Shown one piece after another: positions 1-6,195 of a DNA stretch of 6,195 bases. Positions within the stretch are counted from its first letter, which is position 1; each line of letters begins with the position of its first letter. Position numbers and translations under genes: made by a program. Source of the stretch: CAZJUO01 sp964549245 (GTDB lineage: Bacteria > Patescibacteriota > Patescibacteriia > UBA10025 > JAHIVO01); assembly GCA_964549245.1 (NCBI GenBank), contig CAZJUO010000069.1, positions 1 through 6,195 on the forward strand, written 5' to 3'. Below the pieces are notes generated by a model. It searched no databases and had not been told where the DNA came from. It saw only the letters and a program-made list of their open reading frames with translations.

Positions 1-71
1 TATTTAACCCTTTGAGTATATCATTTGTCGCATTTTTAATGGGAATTATGCGGCTCAGAAGCAGTCATATG
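1..71. other. Downstream flank of the receiver/transglutaminase gene, no gene or terminator seen
   Basis: After the TAG stop at 72-74 the minus strand reads only very short frames (ten codons or so), none resembling a protein start, and no hairpin followed by a T-run. Transcription may continue beyond the window. Confidence 0.4.
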
Positions 72-1682
72 CTATTTTTTATACGATTCCAGTAATTGTT
101 GGTATTCTGTTATCAAACCGTTACTTTGTGATAATGCTTGCTCATAAGCGGCATGCTTTTCATCATACTGGTTTTTATGTACTTGATACTTCTGTATCAA
201 ATCATCATATGTGTAATAGTCTTCCATGTTGTTGCTATATAAATATTTTTCATAAGCCATATCCGATTGCTCTTTATATTTATTAACTTCGCTCGCTAAC
301 CCATTTACTTCATTTTTTAAGGTTTGGATTTTCTCGGATAATACATCAAACGATTTTTCAATTCGTTCCATTGAAAGTAATATTGGTGCTTTTTCTTTAA
401 TAAGCTCATAACTCGCACCTTCTTCAAATGCATAAACAGTTACCGAACTGCTATCAAGTGACTCTAAATCAATATTCCATAACTTTTTTGAAAAATGTTC
501 TGCATCCTTGGGTACCGCTAAGCCGACTTGCTGGCTGAACCCTGGCACCTCTCCGATAAAATATTCTGGTGAGGTTACTTCCGCTACGCAATAGCCTGAT
601 TTAAAGGTTGAGTATTCTTTTGGGCATTGTACTGCTGGGGCTACATGCTGACCAAAATCAAACAAAGCAGTGCCATACTCGAAAGCTTCCAGTAAGGCAA
701 TGGCTAAAAACGTTTTATCGGTACAAACTCCCTTATTTTCGTATAACGTCTCGTAAGGAAAACGAGGCCACGTTTCCTCAACTTGCCGGCTTACCAACTC
801 AATATTTACATTTTCGCTGTTTATACTAGACATAATCAAATCATATTTTTCATTATCATAAGGAATCGATTGAACAAAGCTAACCAAAAACTCCGCAACT
901 TTTTCTCCATCAATCCGTTGTTCACTGAAAATACTTTGGAAGTATTCTTTTATTTCTTGTATAGTTGTATCGCCCTCTGAAATAATATTATTATGAAGCC
1001 GATTGTAATAATCCGCTAATTTTTCATTTTCTGTATATACTCTTTCGGGGTGTTGGTGATAAAAACTGCTAATCTCTTTATAAAAGTTTTTTTTCATGCT
1101 ATATACCTTTTCATCAAATACCCATTGAAATGTATTAGTTTTTAGTTTTACAGTAAGTGTTGGAAATCTTTTATCATAGGTTGTATCATGCCGATTAAAA
1201 TATAAGTATAAAAACAGCGGCCCGCTGATAGCCAAAAGTATAGCCAAAGCGTAGGTTACTATTTTTTTTACTGGGACCTTGGTGGCAGTTGTAATAGCTA
1301 CAGTAGGCTTTGGTGAAAGTATGGATACTGCTTTTTGTATCACTTCCTTTACCGGATGCTCCGAATGCAGCCAATAATCATCCAGTTGAGCGTTAACCGC
1401 CCAGCGAACACCAGCCTCCTTATCAACGTCGGAAAGGCCTAAAATCGGTATCTTAGCCGTATCATCGTACTCTTTGAGCAATTTAGAAGCCGCATAACCG
1501 TCCATATTCGGCATACTCGTATCCATTATGACGAAGTCTGGCTTTCCTTTGCGGACAATTTCTATCAGGTTTTTTGGCGGATAGCAAAATCTGCGGTACC
1601 TAAAACCGCTTGCCATAAAAGCATTCTTGTACTTTTTAGCAATAGCGTGATCATCTTCGAAATGAAATACAGTATACTTCAC
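72..1682 (-). CDS. Membrane-anchored receiver (REC) domain fused to an extracytoplasmic transglutaminase-like domain and coiled-coil tail
   Basis: This 536-residue protein has four parts. Residues 1-120 form a response-regulator receiver domain: acidic pair Glu9/Asp10, phospho-acceptor Asp54 in DTSMPNMDG, Ser84 at the Thr/Ser position and Tyr103. The usual Lys is replaced by His106. After a short Lys-containing linker, residues 141-162 form one membrane helix; the basic residues before it imply N-in, C-out. Residues about 258-385 resemble transglutaminase-like cysteine enzymes: SIPYDNE, then Cys320 in GVCTDK, His346 in GQHVAPAV, Glu368 in VAEVTSP followed by IGEVP. Residues about 435-536 are helical/coiled coil with heptad-spaced tyrosines. 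There is no DNA-binding output domain. The start is GTG; it is the only start that keeps the whole receiver fold, with an AAGG 12 bases upstream as a weak ribosome site. The gene follows the M23 peptidase by 51 bases without a visible promoter, so it is probably co-transcribed. Domain calls are confident; whether it is a peptidase, a cross-linker or a non-catalytic adaptor is unknown. Confidence 0.85.
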   Translation of the reverse strand: MKYTVFHFEDDHAIAKKYKNAFMASGFRYRRFCYPPKNLIEIVRKGKPDFVIMDTSMPNMDGYAASKLLKEYDDTAKIPILGLSDVDKEAGVRWAVNAQLDDYWLHSEHPVKEVIQKAVSILSPKPTVAITTATKVPVKKIVTYALAILLAISGPLFLYLYFNRHDTTYDKRFPTLTVKLKTNTFQWVFDEKVYSMKKNFYKEISSFYHQHPERVYTENEKLADYYNRLHNNIISEGDTTIQEIKEYFQSIFSEQRIDGEKVAEFLVSFVQSIPYDNEKYDLIMSSINSENVNIELVSRQVEETWPRFPYETLYENKGVCTDKTFLAIALLEAFEYGTALFDFGQHVAPAVQCPKEYSTFKSGYCVAEVTSPEYFIGEVPGFSQQVGLAVPKDAEHFSKKLWNIDLESLDSSSVTVYAFEEGASYELIKEKAPILLSMERIEKSFDVLSEKIQTLKNEVNGLASEVNKYKEQSDMAYEKYLYSNNMEDYYTYDDLIQKYQVHKNQYDEKHAAYEQALSQSNGLITEYQQLLESYKK

Positions 1683-1688
1683 TCGTTT

Positions 1689-1706
1689 TACATACCTTAC
1701 ATACCC
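1689..1706 (-). repeat. Two tandem 9-base copies (GGTATGTA core) before the GTG start
   Basis: On the minus strand the core GGTATGTA occurs twice in direct tandem, 9 bases apart, ending 6 bases before the GTG of the receiver/transglutaminase gene. The nearer copy is preceded by AA, forming an AAGG that is the best ribosome-binding candidate although its spacing to GTG (12 bases) is long. It may be a duplicated ribosome site, a chance repeat or a small operator; the sequence does not decide. Confidence 0.4.
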
Positions 1707-1733
1707 CTCACCTGATGAAAGGTTTCCTGGTGC

Positions 1734-3029
1734 CTATAAAGACGGCAAATAATCCAAAGGATTAACCGGAATACCGCCAGATCGCACTTCAAAATGTAAA
1801 TGCGGCCCCGTAGTCAATCTTCCAGCCCCTGGTGTGCCCGGTGTTCCGCCCACCGCGCCAACCACTTGTCCCCGTACCACGTAATCATCTTCAACCACGT
1901 CAATTCTGCTGACATGCCCATACACCGTTGATAAATCATCATTATGGACCAGCATAATATAACTGTATCCCATACCGGCATTTTTTGCCCTGACCACATA
2001 ACCGTTCTCTGCCGCTCGTATGGCCGTGCCTTGGGCAGCCGGGATATCTATGGCCGGATGTTCAAATAACCAACGATACGGATAATCAGGATCATGAAAA
2101 TATGCAGATATTCCCTTTACGGGCGATACCGGCCACATCAAAGCGGCGCTCACGTCAAGCTCTATCCCCTCTTCCTCAAGTTTTTCCCTGGCTTGTGATT
2201 CTAGCGATCGAATTTCCGTTTGGGCTGATTCTTGCTCCCGTTTGGCTTCTTCTAATAATATTTGAAATCTTTCTTCTGATTCTTTGGTATTTTCCAGAAG
2301 ATCCTCTTTATATTCCTTTTGGCTCTCTAGATTGAGTATGCTGGTCGAGAGCTGCTCTGATAATGCTTCCAGCTCTTCCCTTTTTTGCTCTTGTGCCTGA
2401 TAATCGCTTTCCAGCTGGGTTTTCACTTCTTTTATTTCTAGTAATGCATTTTTTACGTTATTTTCAAGATCTTCGGTATATTGCAACTGATCAAAAAAAT
2501 CCGAAAACGAATCATGCATCAGCAATATTTCAAGATAATTTTTTTGGTCGTATTTATAAAGCAGGCGGATATATTCAGCCAATACCTCCTTGGTGTAAGC
2601 TAACTCTGTTTCAGTCTCGTCGATATCAAGTTGTAATTTGTCGATTTCGAGGTTTACTTTTTCCTTTTCGGTAGTAACACGCTCTATGTCATTACTTGTT
2701 TGCTCTACCTGCAGATCGATAATGCCCATCTGGCTTTGCAGGGTAATAGCCTCCTGCTGTTTGGCTTTGACACTTTCCTCATATACCTTCTGTTTCTCGC
2801 GCAATTCTTCCAAGCGCTGTCGTCTTTCATCAATCTCTTGATTCAAGTCATTAAGTGAACCATCCTGGCTGTTGTCAGCTGGTTGAATAGTTTCGCTGGT
2901 TTCACTTTGATTAGTATCTTCCTGTGCAATCAGCAGAAGCGGGGTCACTAGAAAAAGGCACGCAGTAAAAAATACCCCTGCCAATCGTAGTGCTAACCTT
3001 AGTTTTTTATTTTTATTTATTGTTGACAT
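1734..3029 (-). CDS. Secreted coiled-coil M23 metallopeptidase (EnvC/PcsB-like layout, apparently active)
   Basis: This 431-residue envelope protein is expected to cleave peptidoglycan peptides. Lys/Arg-rich residues 5-15 and a hydrophobic stretch 16-35 form a signal peptide, with possible cleavage after Ala35, or an uncleaved anchor. An acidic, polar spacer (36-57) leads to a long coiled coil (about 58-288), interrupted near 158-185 by a more hydrophobic patch (YLEILLMHDSFSDFFDQL), as in EnvC-type proteins. The C-terminal LytM/M23 domain (about 298-428) keeps the metal ligands His324 and Asp328 (HPAID) and His412 (HLH), plus the catalytic histidines His372 (YGH) and His410. Unlike EnvC, whose LytM domain is degenerate and only activates amidases, this domain looks catalytically competent. 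A Gly/Pro-rich loop (GGTPGTPGAG) precedes HLH. It starts at ATG without a clear Shine-Dalgarno, about 20 bases after its own promoter. In family members of this layout the coiled coil often docks to a membrane regulator such as FtsEX; no ftsEX is present here. Confidence 0.92.
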   Translation of the reverse strand: MSTINKNKKLRLALRLAGVFFTACLFLVTPLLLIAQEDTNQSETSETIQPADNSQDGSLNDLNQEIDERRQRLEELREKQKVYEESVKAKQQEAITLQSQMGIIDLQVEQTSNDIERVTTEKEKVNLEIDKLQLDIDETETELAYTKEVLAEYIRLLYKYDQKNYLEILLMHDSFSDFFDQLQYTEDLENNVKNALLEIKEVKTQLESDYQAQEQKREELEALSEQLSTSILNLESQKEYKEDLLENTKESEERFQILLEEAKREQESAQTEIRSLESQAREKLEEEGIELDVSAALMWPVSPVKGISAYFHDPDYPYRWLFEHPAIDIPAAQGTAIRAAENGYVVRAKNAGMGYSYIMLVHNDDLSTVYGHVSRIDVVEDDYVVRGQVVGAVGGTPGTPGAGRLTTGPHLHFEVRSGGIPVNPLDYLPSL

Positions 3030-3056
3030 AGCGTTAAAAACGGCTAAGTGTGCTTT

Positions 3057-3085
3057 ATTATAGCAAATATTAGCTTTTCTGTAAA
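3057..3085 (-). promoter_or_regulatory. Sigma70-type promoter for the M23 peptidase unit, overlapping the gltX stop
   Basis: Minus-strand -35 TTTACA (3080-3085, 5 of 6 to consensus) and -10 TATAAT (3057-3062, 6 of 6) are separated by exactly 17 bases. Transcription would start near 3049-3051, giving a leader of about 20 bases before the ATG at 3029. The -35 lies in the last gltX codons and the -10 just after its stop, so the peptidase and the gene after it can be expressed independently of gltX. The call rests on the match and spacing only. Confidence 0.7.
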
Positions 3086-4451
3086 TAGTCCAGAGCTTGC
3101 TGGACTCGTTTAAGGACTTCCTCTTTACCCAATACTTCCATCATCTCAAAAACCCCAGGTGAAACTTTTTTTCCCGAAATCGCTACCCGGATAGGCCACA
3201 AGACAATCTTATTACTGTAACCATGATCATTGATAAATGATAGTATGGATGCTTTTAATTTTTCGACATCGTTAAATTCATCGGATAACGCCTCAATAAA
3301 TGATATAGTTTTCTTCAGCACCCCAATAACTCTGTCTTTTTCTTCTTTGGCGGGAATGAGTATCTCTGGGTCATAACTTAATTTATTCGTAAAATAAAAT
3401 TCAGCCGCTTCATTTATATCACTAAGTTTTTTCATCCTGTCCTGGGCTAGAGCAACCGCTTTTACAAAATTATCATCAATTTTTTTATCTTTTGTAAATT
3501 CCTGGCAGACCATAGCCAGTTTATCAACCGGCATCTTTCTTATATAGCTGCCGTTGAGCCAGTCAAGTTTTTTGAGATTAAATACCGCACTGGATTTGTT
3601 TATTTTTGATAAATCAAACTCCTCGATTAATTCCTGGCGAGTAAATATTTCATTATTGGTTTTTGGATTCCAGCCCAATAAGGCAATAAAATTTAATATT
3701 GCTTCAGGCAAATACCCTTGCCGCCGGTAATCCAAAGCCGCAACCGCCCCATGGCGCTTTGACAATTTTGTTTTATCCTGCCCCAAGACAATCGGCAAAT
3801 GGACAAAATCAGGCAGCTGCCAACCAAATGCTTCGTACAGCAAAATATGTTTTGGAGTTGAGGGTAGCCATTCTTCTGCCCTGATAACATGGGTTACGCC
3901 CTGCTGATGGTCATCAACCACATTAGCCAGATGGTAGGTGGGAAATCCGTCTGATTTTATGAGCACCTGATCATCAATTTCTTTATTTTGTACTTCAATA
4001 TTTCCATAAACCGAATCCGCAAATACAGTGCTCCCCGTTCGCAGCACTTTTAACCGTATGACATATTGCTGGCCGTCTTTCAGATTTTTTTCAACTTCCT
4101 CTTTTGGCAGCTCCCTGCACTGTCCGTCATAACGAGGCGCCTGCCTGTTGGCCGTTTGGAATTTTCGCAGCTGATCGAGGCGTGCCGAATCGCAAAAACA
4201 GTAGTACGCTTTATCGTTGGCCACTAATTGTTTTGCATACTCTTGGTAGGCTGAAATATTTTTTGATTGGTAAATCGGCCCCTGGTCATAATCAAGGCCA
4301 TACCATCGCATAGCCTCAATAATATTTTCTGCAGCATAAAGGTGCCGCTATTTTTACGCGCCCATAGCCAATTAAAAAAAGCCGTTCGCAAACCGCCGAT
4401 ATGCAGCATACCGGTTGGTGAAGGGGCAAATCTGGTAACTACTTTTTTCAT
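3070..4451 (-). pseudogene. gltX: Glutamyl-tRNA synthetase, disrupted by an internal deletion/frameshift
   Basis: GluRS charges tRNA-Glu with glutamate in the cytoplasm. The N-terminal piece (ATG at 4451) has the class I signature APSPTGMLHIGG, with HIGG as the HIGH motif, and stays homologous to residue 40 (GTFML). The rest is in another frame, first recognisable as AAENIIEAMRW and running to the stop at 3070. It contains the zinc-site pattern CFC...YDGQC, VVDDH, VIRAEEW and STPKH, the KMSKS-type KLSKR (3754-3768) and the anticodon-binding helical C terminus. Compared from memory with Thermus GluRS, about 13-14 residues are missing at the junction, including the RIEDTD substrate-binding region, and the frame changes by one. 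Restoring them would give about 475 residues, normal for the family. The remainder has no other damage, so the lesion is recent or an assembly error. The ATG lies 3 bases after the permease stop, so the two genes are probably co-transcribed. As written, no functional enzyme could be made. Confidence 0.9.
4331..4338 (-). other. gltX deletion/frameshift junction
   Basis: The junction lies in the minus-strand run ATGCTGCAG. Read in the upstream frame it continues FML then diverges (QKILLRLCDG); read in the other frame the same bases give GCT GCA GAA, the start of the expected AAENIIEAM helix. Missing DNA must be of length 3n+1, roughly 40-43 bases if the spacing matches Thermus GluRS. A shared GCT at both edges would fit a slip between short repeats, but the lost bases cannot be seen. 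Confidence 0.8.
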
Positions 4452-4454
4452 TGT

Positions 4455-5582
4455 TTACAATATATTAAAAAAGTACAATATTTCCAAAACCACCCCCAAT
4501 AAAAGCAGTGATACAACGGTAATACTCATTATCTGGATATGCCGGTATGACTTGGCCTTTTCTATTTTTTTTAATTTCAAATACATCCACACGACGATAA
4601 TGCTATTCAAACCCACCATGACCGCACCGGTTAAACTTACCACGTCAATAAAGCTCTGCAGACCGATAATAAACATAAACAACGGAACAAAACACGCCAC
4701 AAACCAAGCTACGCCTTGAGGCCACTTATAGTCGTACCAAAAAACTTTCTTAGCTGTCAGCCCAAGCGTAATAAATGAAGTAAATGTCGTTATAATGCCG
4801 AAGATATAGCCAATGGTAATAACCCAACCACCTAAATAGCCGTCCAATCCGGTCAGAGCATCTTTGCTAGTCTCTGCTCCTGCCAAACCAATAACCAGTA
4901 AGGAAAAAAAGAAATAAACAATCAAGCATATCACGGCTGACCAAATAACTACCTTCGTTATCTTTTTTATATCACCCTGCAGCATTTCTTTTACTTCAGG
5001 GACCATAGCAGTGCCTCCAAAGGAAAATAAAATAACGCCATAGGGCAAAAAGAAGTTTGAAAATTCAAAAGTAAAAAGATTAGTTATCTGTATCTTCCAT
5101 ATTCCTGATAATAATAACAGTATGACAATTAATAAAAAGACAACCAGCAATACCAATTCAACGGGCCCGACTGATTTCGCCCCCCGCCAAATCAGTAGCG
5201 CGCCTAAAATAAAAAAGATAAAAGTATACAGATAAAAGGAGCCATCAAATAAATTTGCCAAAAACTGGCCTCCGATTATCAGATACGCCAGCAATGCCCC
5301 GAATATCATAAACGTCCGTCCGATAAAAGCCAGGGTCCGGGCTTTAGGGCCGATAAGAATGCGGGCATAGCCGGGCAGACGATGAAGCTCCTTTACATGA
5401 ATTGCGATCCGAGCATAAAAATAATTTATAAATATGGTAACCGTAGCTAACAAAACTAAGTATACGAACAACATAAAAAAGCCGCTTTTGGCACCTACGT
5501 ACGGTATGCCAAACAAACCTGCTCCAATCATGGTCCCTACCAATGAAGCCAGGGCATAAAAAAAAGTTCTGCGTTTAGCCAT
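4455..5582 (-). CDS. Amino-acid permease, LeuT-fold AAAP/Trp-Tyr permease-like, 11 membrane helices
   Basis: This is a 375-residue inner-membrane protein, probably a secondary amino-acid transporter driven by an ion gradient. Eleven hydrophobic helices are visible at about 9-30, 35-57, 84-110, 116-132, 138-161, 177-195, 210-234, 251-279, 290-309, 312-335 and 348-374, matching the 11-helix plan of the amino acid/auxin permease superfamily. TM1 carries the unwound-helix glycine motif GTMIGAGLFGIP (16-27), which lines the substrate site in LeuT-fold transporters. TM6 carries the partner motif FSFGGTAMVPEV (186-197). Length is slightly short for the group but all helices are present. The substrate cannot be read from sequence; its position 3 bases before gltX makes glutamate or another amino acid a reasonable guess only. 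ATG start, 8 bases after the macro-domain stop, without a clear Shine-Dalgarno; likely translated from the shared transcript. Confidence 0.85.
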   Translation of the reverse strand: MAKRRTFFYALASLVGTMIGAGLFGIPYVGAKSGFFMLFVYLVLLATVTIFINYFYARIAIHVKELHRLPGYARILIGPKARTLAFIGRTFMIFGALLAYLIIGGQFLANLFDGSFYLYTFIFFILGALLIWRGAKSVGPVELVLLVVFLLIVILLLLSGIWKIQITNLFTFEFSNFFLPYGVILFSFGGTAMVPEVKEMLQGDIKKITKVVIWSAVICLIVYFFFSLLVIGLAGAETSKDALTGLDGYLGGWVITIGYIFGIITTFTSFITLGLTAKKVFWYDYKWPQGVAWFVACFVPLFMFIIGLQSFIDVVSLTGAVMVGLNSIIVVWMYLKLKKIEKAKSYRHIQIMSITVVSLLLLGVVLEILYFFNIL

Positions 5583-5590
5583 AATACATA

Positions 5591-6097
5591 TTACTGTTTA
5601 TTTTTCGTTTTATTATACTCATCCATAAACGCTTTATATGTTTCTGCGTTATATAATACAAAAACTATCCGCTCAAATTTATCTTTATATTTTTTCGCCT
5701 CTATTAAGCTTACTGAAGCTGACGTGGCCGCTGGAAGTTTTGCTATGCCAGCACCAATGGCCGGGAAAGCAATGGTTTTTAATTGTAGCTCAAGGGCCCG
5801 TTCAAAGCTGTTTTTGATGGCTGATTGTACGTTTTCAGCCACAGCGAGTTCGCCTAATCTCATGGCAGCCGCATGAATTACATAACGAGCATTTAATTTT
5901 CCTCCTGTTGTCACCGCCGCCTGGCCCAAAGGAATAGGGGCGATATTGTTTGATTCTTCCTGTATCTTTTCTCCGCCAGCTTTTATAATCGCCGCGGCTA
6001 CTCCACCGCCATGCAATAAATCGGTATTCGCCACATTGACTATCGCTTCGGTTTTTTGCTCTGTAATATCCCCTTGTTTAACTTCGATAATCCCCAT
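5591..6097 (-). CDS. Macro-domain protein, Af1521-like (ADP-ribose or derivative binding/hydrolysis)
   Basis: This 168-residue protein consists of a single macro domain. Visible motifs in order are QGDIT (8-12), AIVNVANTDLLHGGGVAAAI (18-37, the adenine/ribose-binding Asn and Gly-rich loop), RYVIHAAA (71-78), IAFPAIGAGI (109-118, the phosphate-binding loop) and RIVFVLYN (143-150). The Gly loop reads HGGGVA, as in archaeal Af1521, rather than the GGGVD of MacroD-type deacetylases, so the MacroD catalytic Asp is absent. Binding ADP-ribose is well supported; activity on ADP-ribose-1''-phosphate, O-acetyl-ADP-ribose or ADP-ribosylated proteins is open. The frame stays open to a TTG at 6154, but those 19 extra codons contain the promoter and are not macro-like, so ATG 6097 is chosen. 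It is the first gene of the probable macro-permease-gltX unit, 8 bases before the permease. A role in that unit's amino-acid metabolism is not evident. Confidence 0.88.
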   Translation of the reverse strand: MGIIEVKQGDITEQKTEAIVNVANTDLLHGGGVAAAIIKAGGEKIQEESNNIAPIPLGQAAVTTGGKLNARYVIHAAAMRLGELAVAENVQSAIKNSFERALELQLKTIAFPAIGAGIAKLPAATSASVSLIEAKKYKDKFERIVFVLYNAETYKAFMDEYNKTKNKQ

Positions 6098-6107
6098 ATA
6101 TAAAAGT

Positions 6108-6136
6108 ATTATACCATAAAAAAGCCCGTATTTCAA
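6108..6136 (-). promoter_or_regulatory. Strong sigma70-type promoter with extended -10, nearly leaderless
   Basis: Minus-strand -35 TTGAAA (6131-6136, 5 of 6) and -10 TATAAT (6108-6113, 6 of 6) are separated by 17 bases, and a TGG before the -10 makes an extended -10 (TGGTATAAT). The expected start is the A near 6101, leaving a leader of about 4 bases before the ATG at 6097, too short for a Shine-Dalgarno. It is placed to drive the macro, permease and gltX genes. Confidence 0.8.
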
Positions 6137-6195
6137 GCGATTGTAATGGTTCAATAGCTTTGCAACACCCTCTTAAGGTAAAATTGTATGTATAT
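6137..6195. other. Upstream flank, no gene seen
   Basis: These 59 bases lie upstream of the macro-gene promoter at the window edge. I see no coding start with a credible reading frame, no terminator hairpin and no clear operator. A divergent gene could begin outside the window. Confidence 0.4.

Noticed and set aside
2102..2841. Several plus-strand open frames opposite the M23 peptidase coiled coil
   Set aside because: They are antisense shadows of a Glu/Leu/Gln-rich coding strand and lack start signals or recognisable domains.
2955..2966. Possible lipobox cysteine (Cys24) in the M23 signal sequence
   Set aside because: The residues before it (Phe-Thr-Ala) fit poorly and the hydrophobic core continues for ten residues after it, so a lipoprotein is unlikely.
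3030..3044. Small hairpin (GCcGTT/AACGC, T loop) just before the M23 ATG
   Set aside because: Only five pairs with a bulge and no T-run after it; too weak for a terminator or a credible translational switch.
4321..4340. Programmed frameshift or intron explanation for gltX
   Set aside because: A frameshift alone would not restore the missing RIEDTD residues, and there is no inserted sequence to splice out; the data show a loss.
4267..4719. Plus-strand open frame of about 150 codons across the gltX/permease border
   Set aside because: It lies antisense to two well-recognised genes, its translation resembles no family, and its composition follows from the opposite-strand codons.
6098..6154. 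N-terminal extension of the macro protein from a TTG at 6154
   Set aside because: The extension contains the promoter boxes, starts with a rare codon, and the macro fold begins just after ATG 6097.
6155..6184. Plus-strand TAAAAT as a divergent -10 near the right edge
   Set aside because: The TTGCAA upstream is only 13 bases away and the correctly spaced hexamer is a poor -35; no gene is visible to the right.

Overview
The window carries five genes, all on the minus strand and tightly packed, with no RNA genes, CRISPR arrays or recognisable mobile elements. In transcription order (right to left) they are a macro-domain protein, an 11-helix amino-acid permease, glutamyl-tRNA synthetase (gltX, broken by a frameshift/deletion near its N terminus), a secreted coiled-coil M23 peptidase, and a membrane protein that fuses a response-regulator receiver domain to an extracytoplasmic transglutaminase-like domain. 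No stretch over 100 bases lacks a gene or promoter signal.

The organism is a bacterium using the standard code: sigma70-type promoters, bacterial-type GluRS and an M23 envelope peptidase are visible. Base composition is moderately A+T-rich, spacing is compact, and Shine-Dalgarno sequences are weak or absent. Compactness, the lack of leaders and the style of the M23 and permease genes make me favour a Patescibacteria/CPR lineage. This is an inference, about 50% confidence; no marker here settles it.

Two transcription units are suggested. Unit 1 starts at a near-consensus promoter (TTGAAA-17-TATAAT, 6108-6136) only about 4 bases before the macro-domain ATG. It continues with 8- and 3-base gaps into the permease and gltX, a plausible amino-acid uptake/charging unit. 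Unit 2 starts at a second good promoter (TTTACA-17-TATAAT, 3057-3085) overlapping the gltX stop. It drives the M23 peptidase and, 51 bases later with no visible promoter of its own, the receiver/transglutaminase gene.

The most unusual item is the last gene (72-1682). Its cytoplasmic receiver domain keeps the phospho-acceptor Asp54 but lacks the conserved Lys. A single membrane helix follows, then a transglutaminase-like domain outside the cell with an apparent Cys-His-Glu set, and a C-terminal helical tail with a tyrosine every seven residues. The layout suggests inside-to-outside signalling to an envelope enzyme or adaptor, possibly acting on the neighbouring M23 hydrolase. The second notable item is gltX: two well-conserved pieces in different frames, with about 13-14 residues missing between them, including the RIEDTD region. 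This is either a real recent inactivation or an assembly error.
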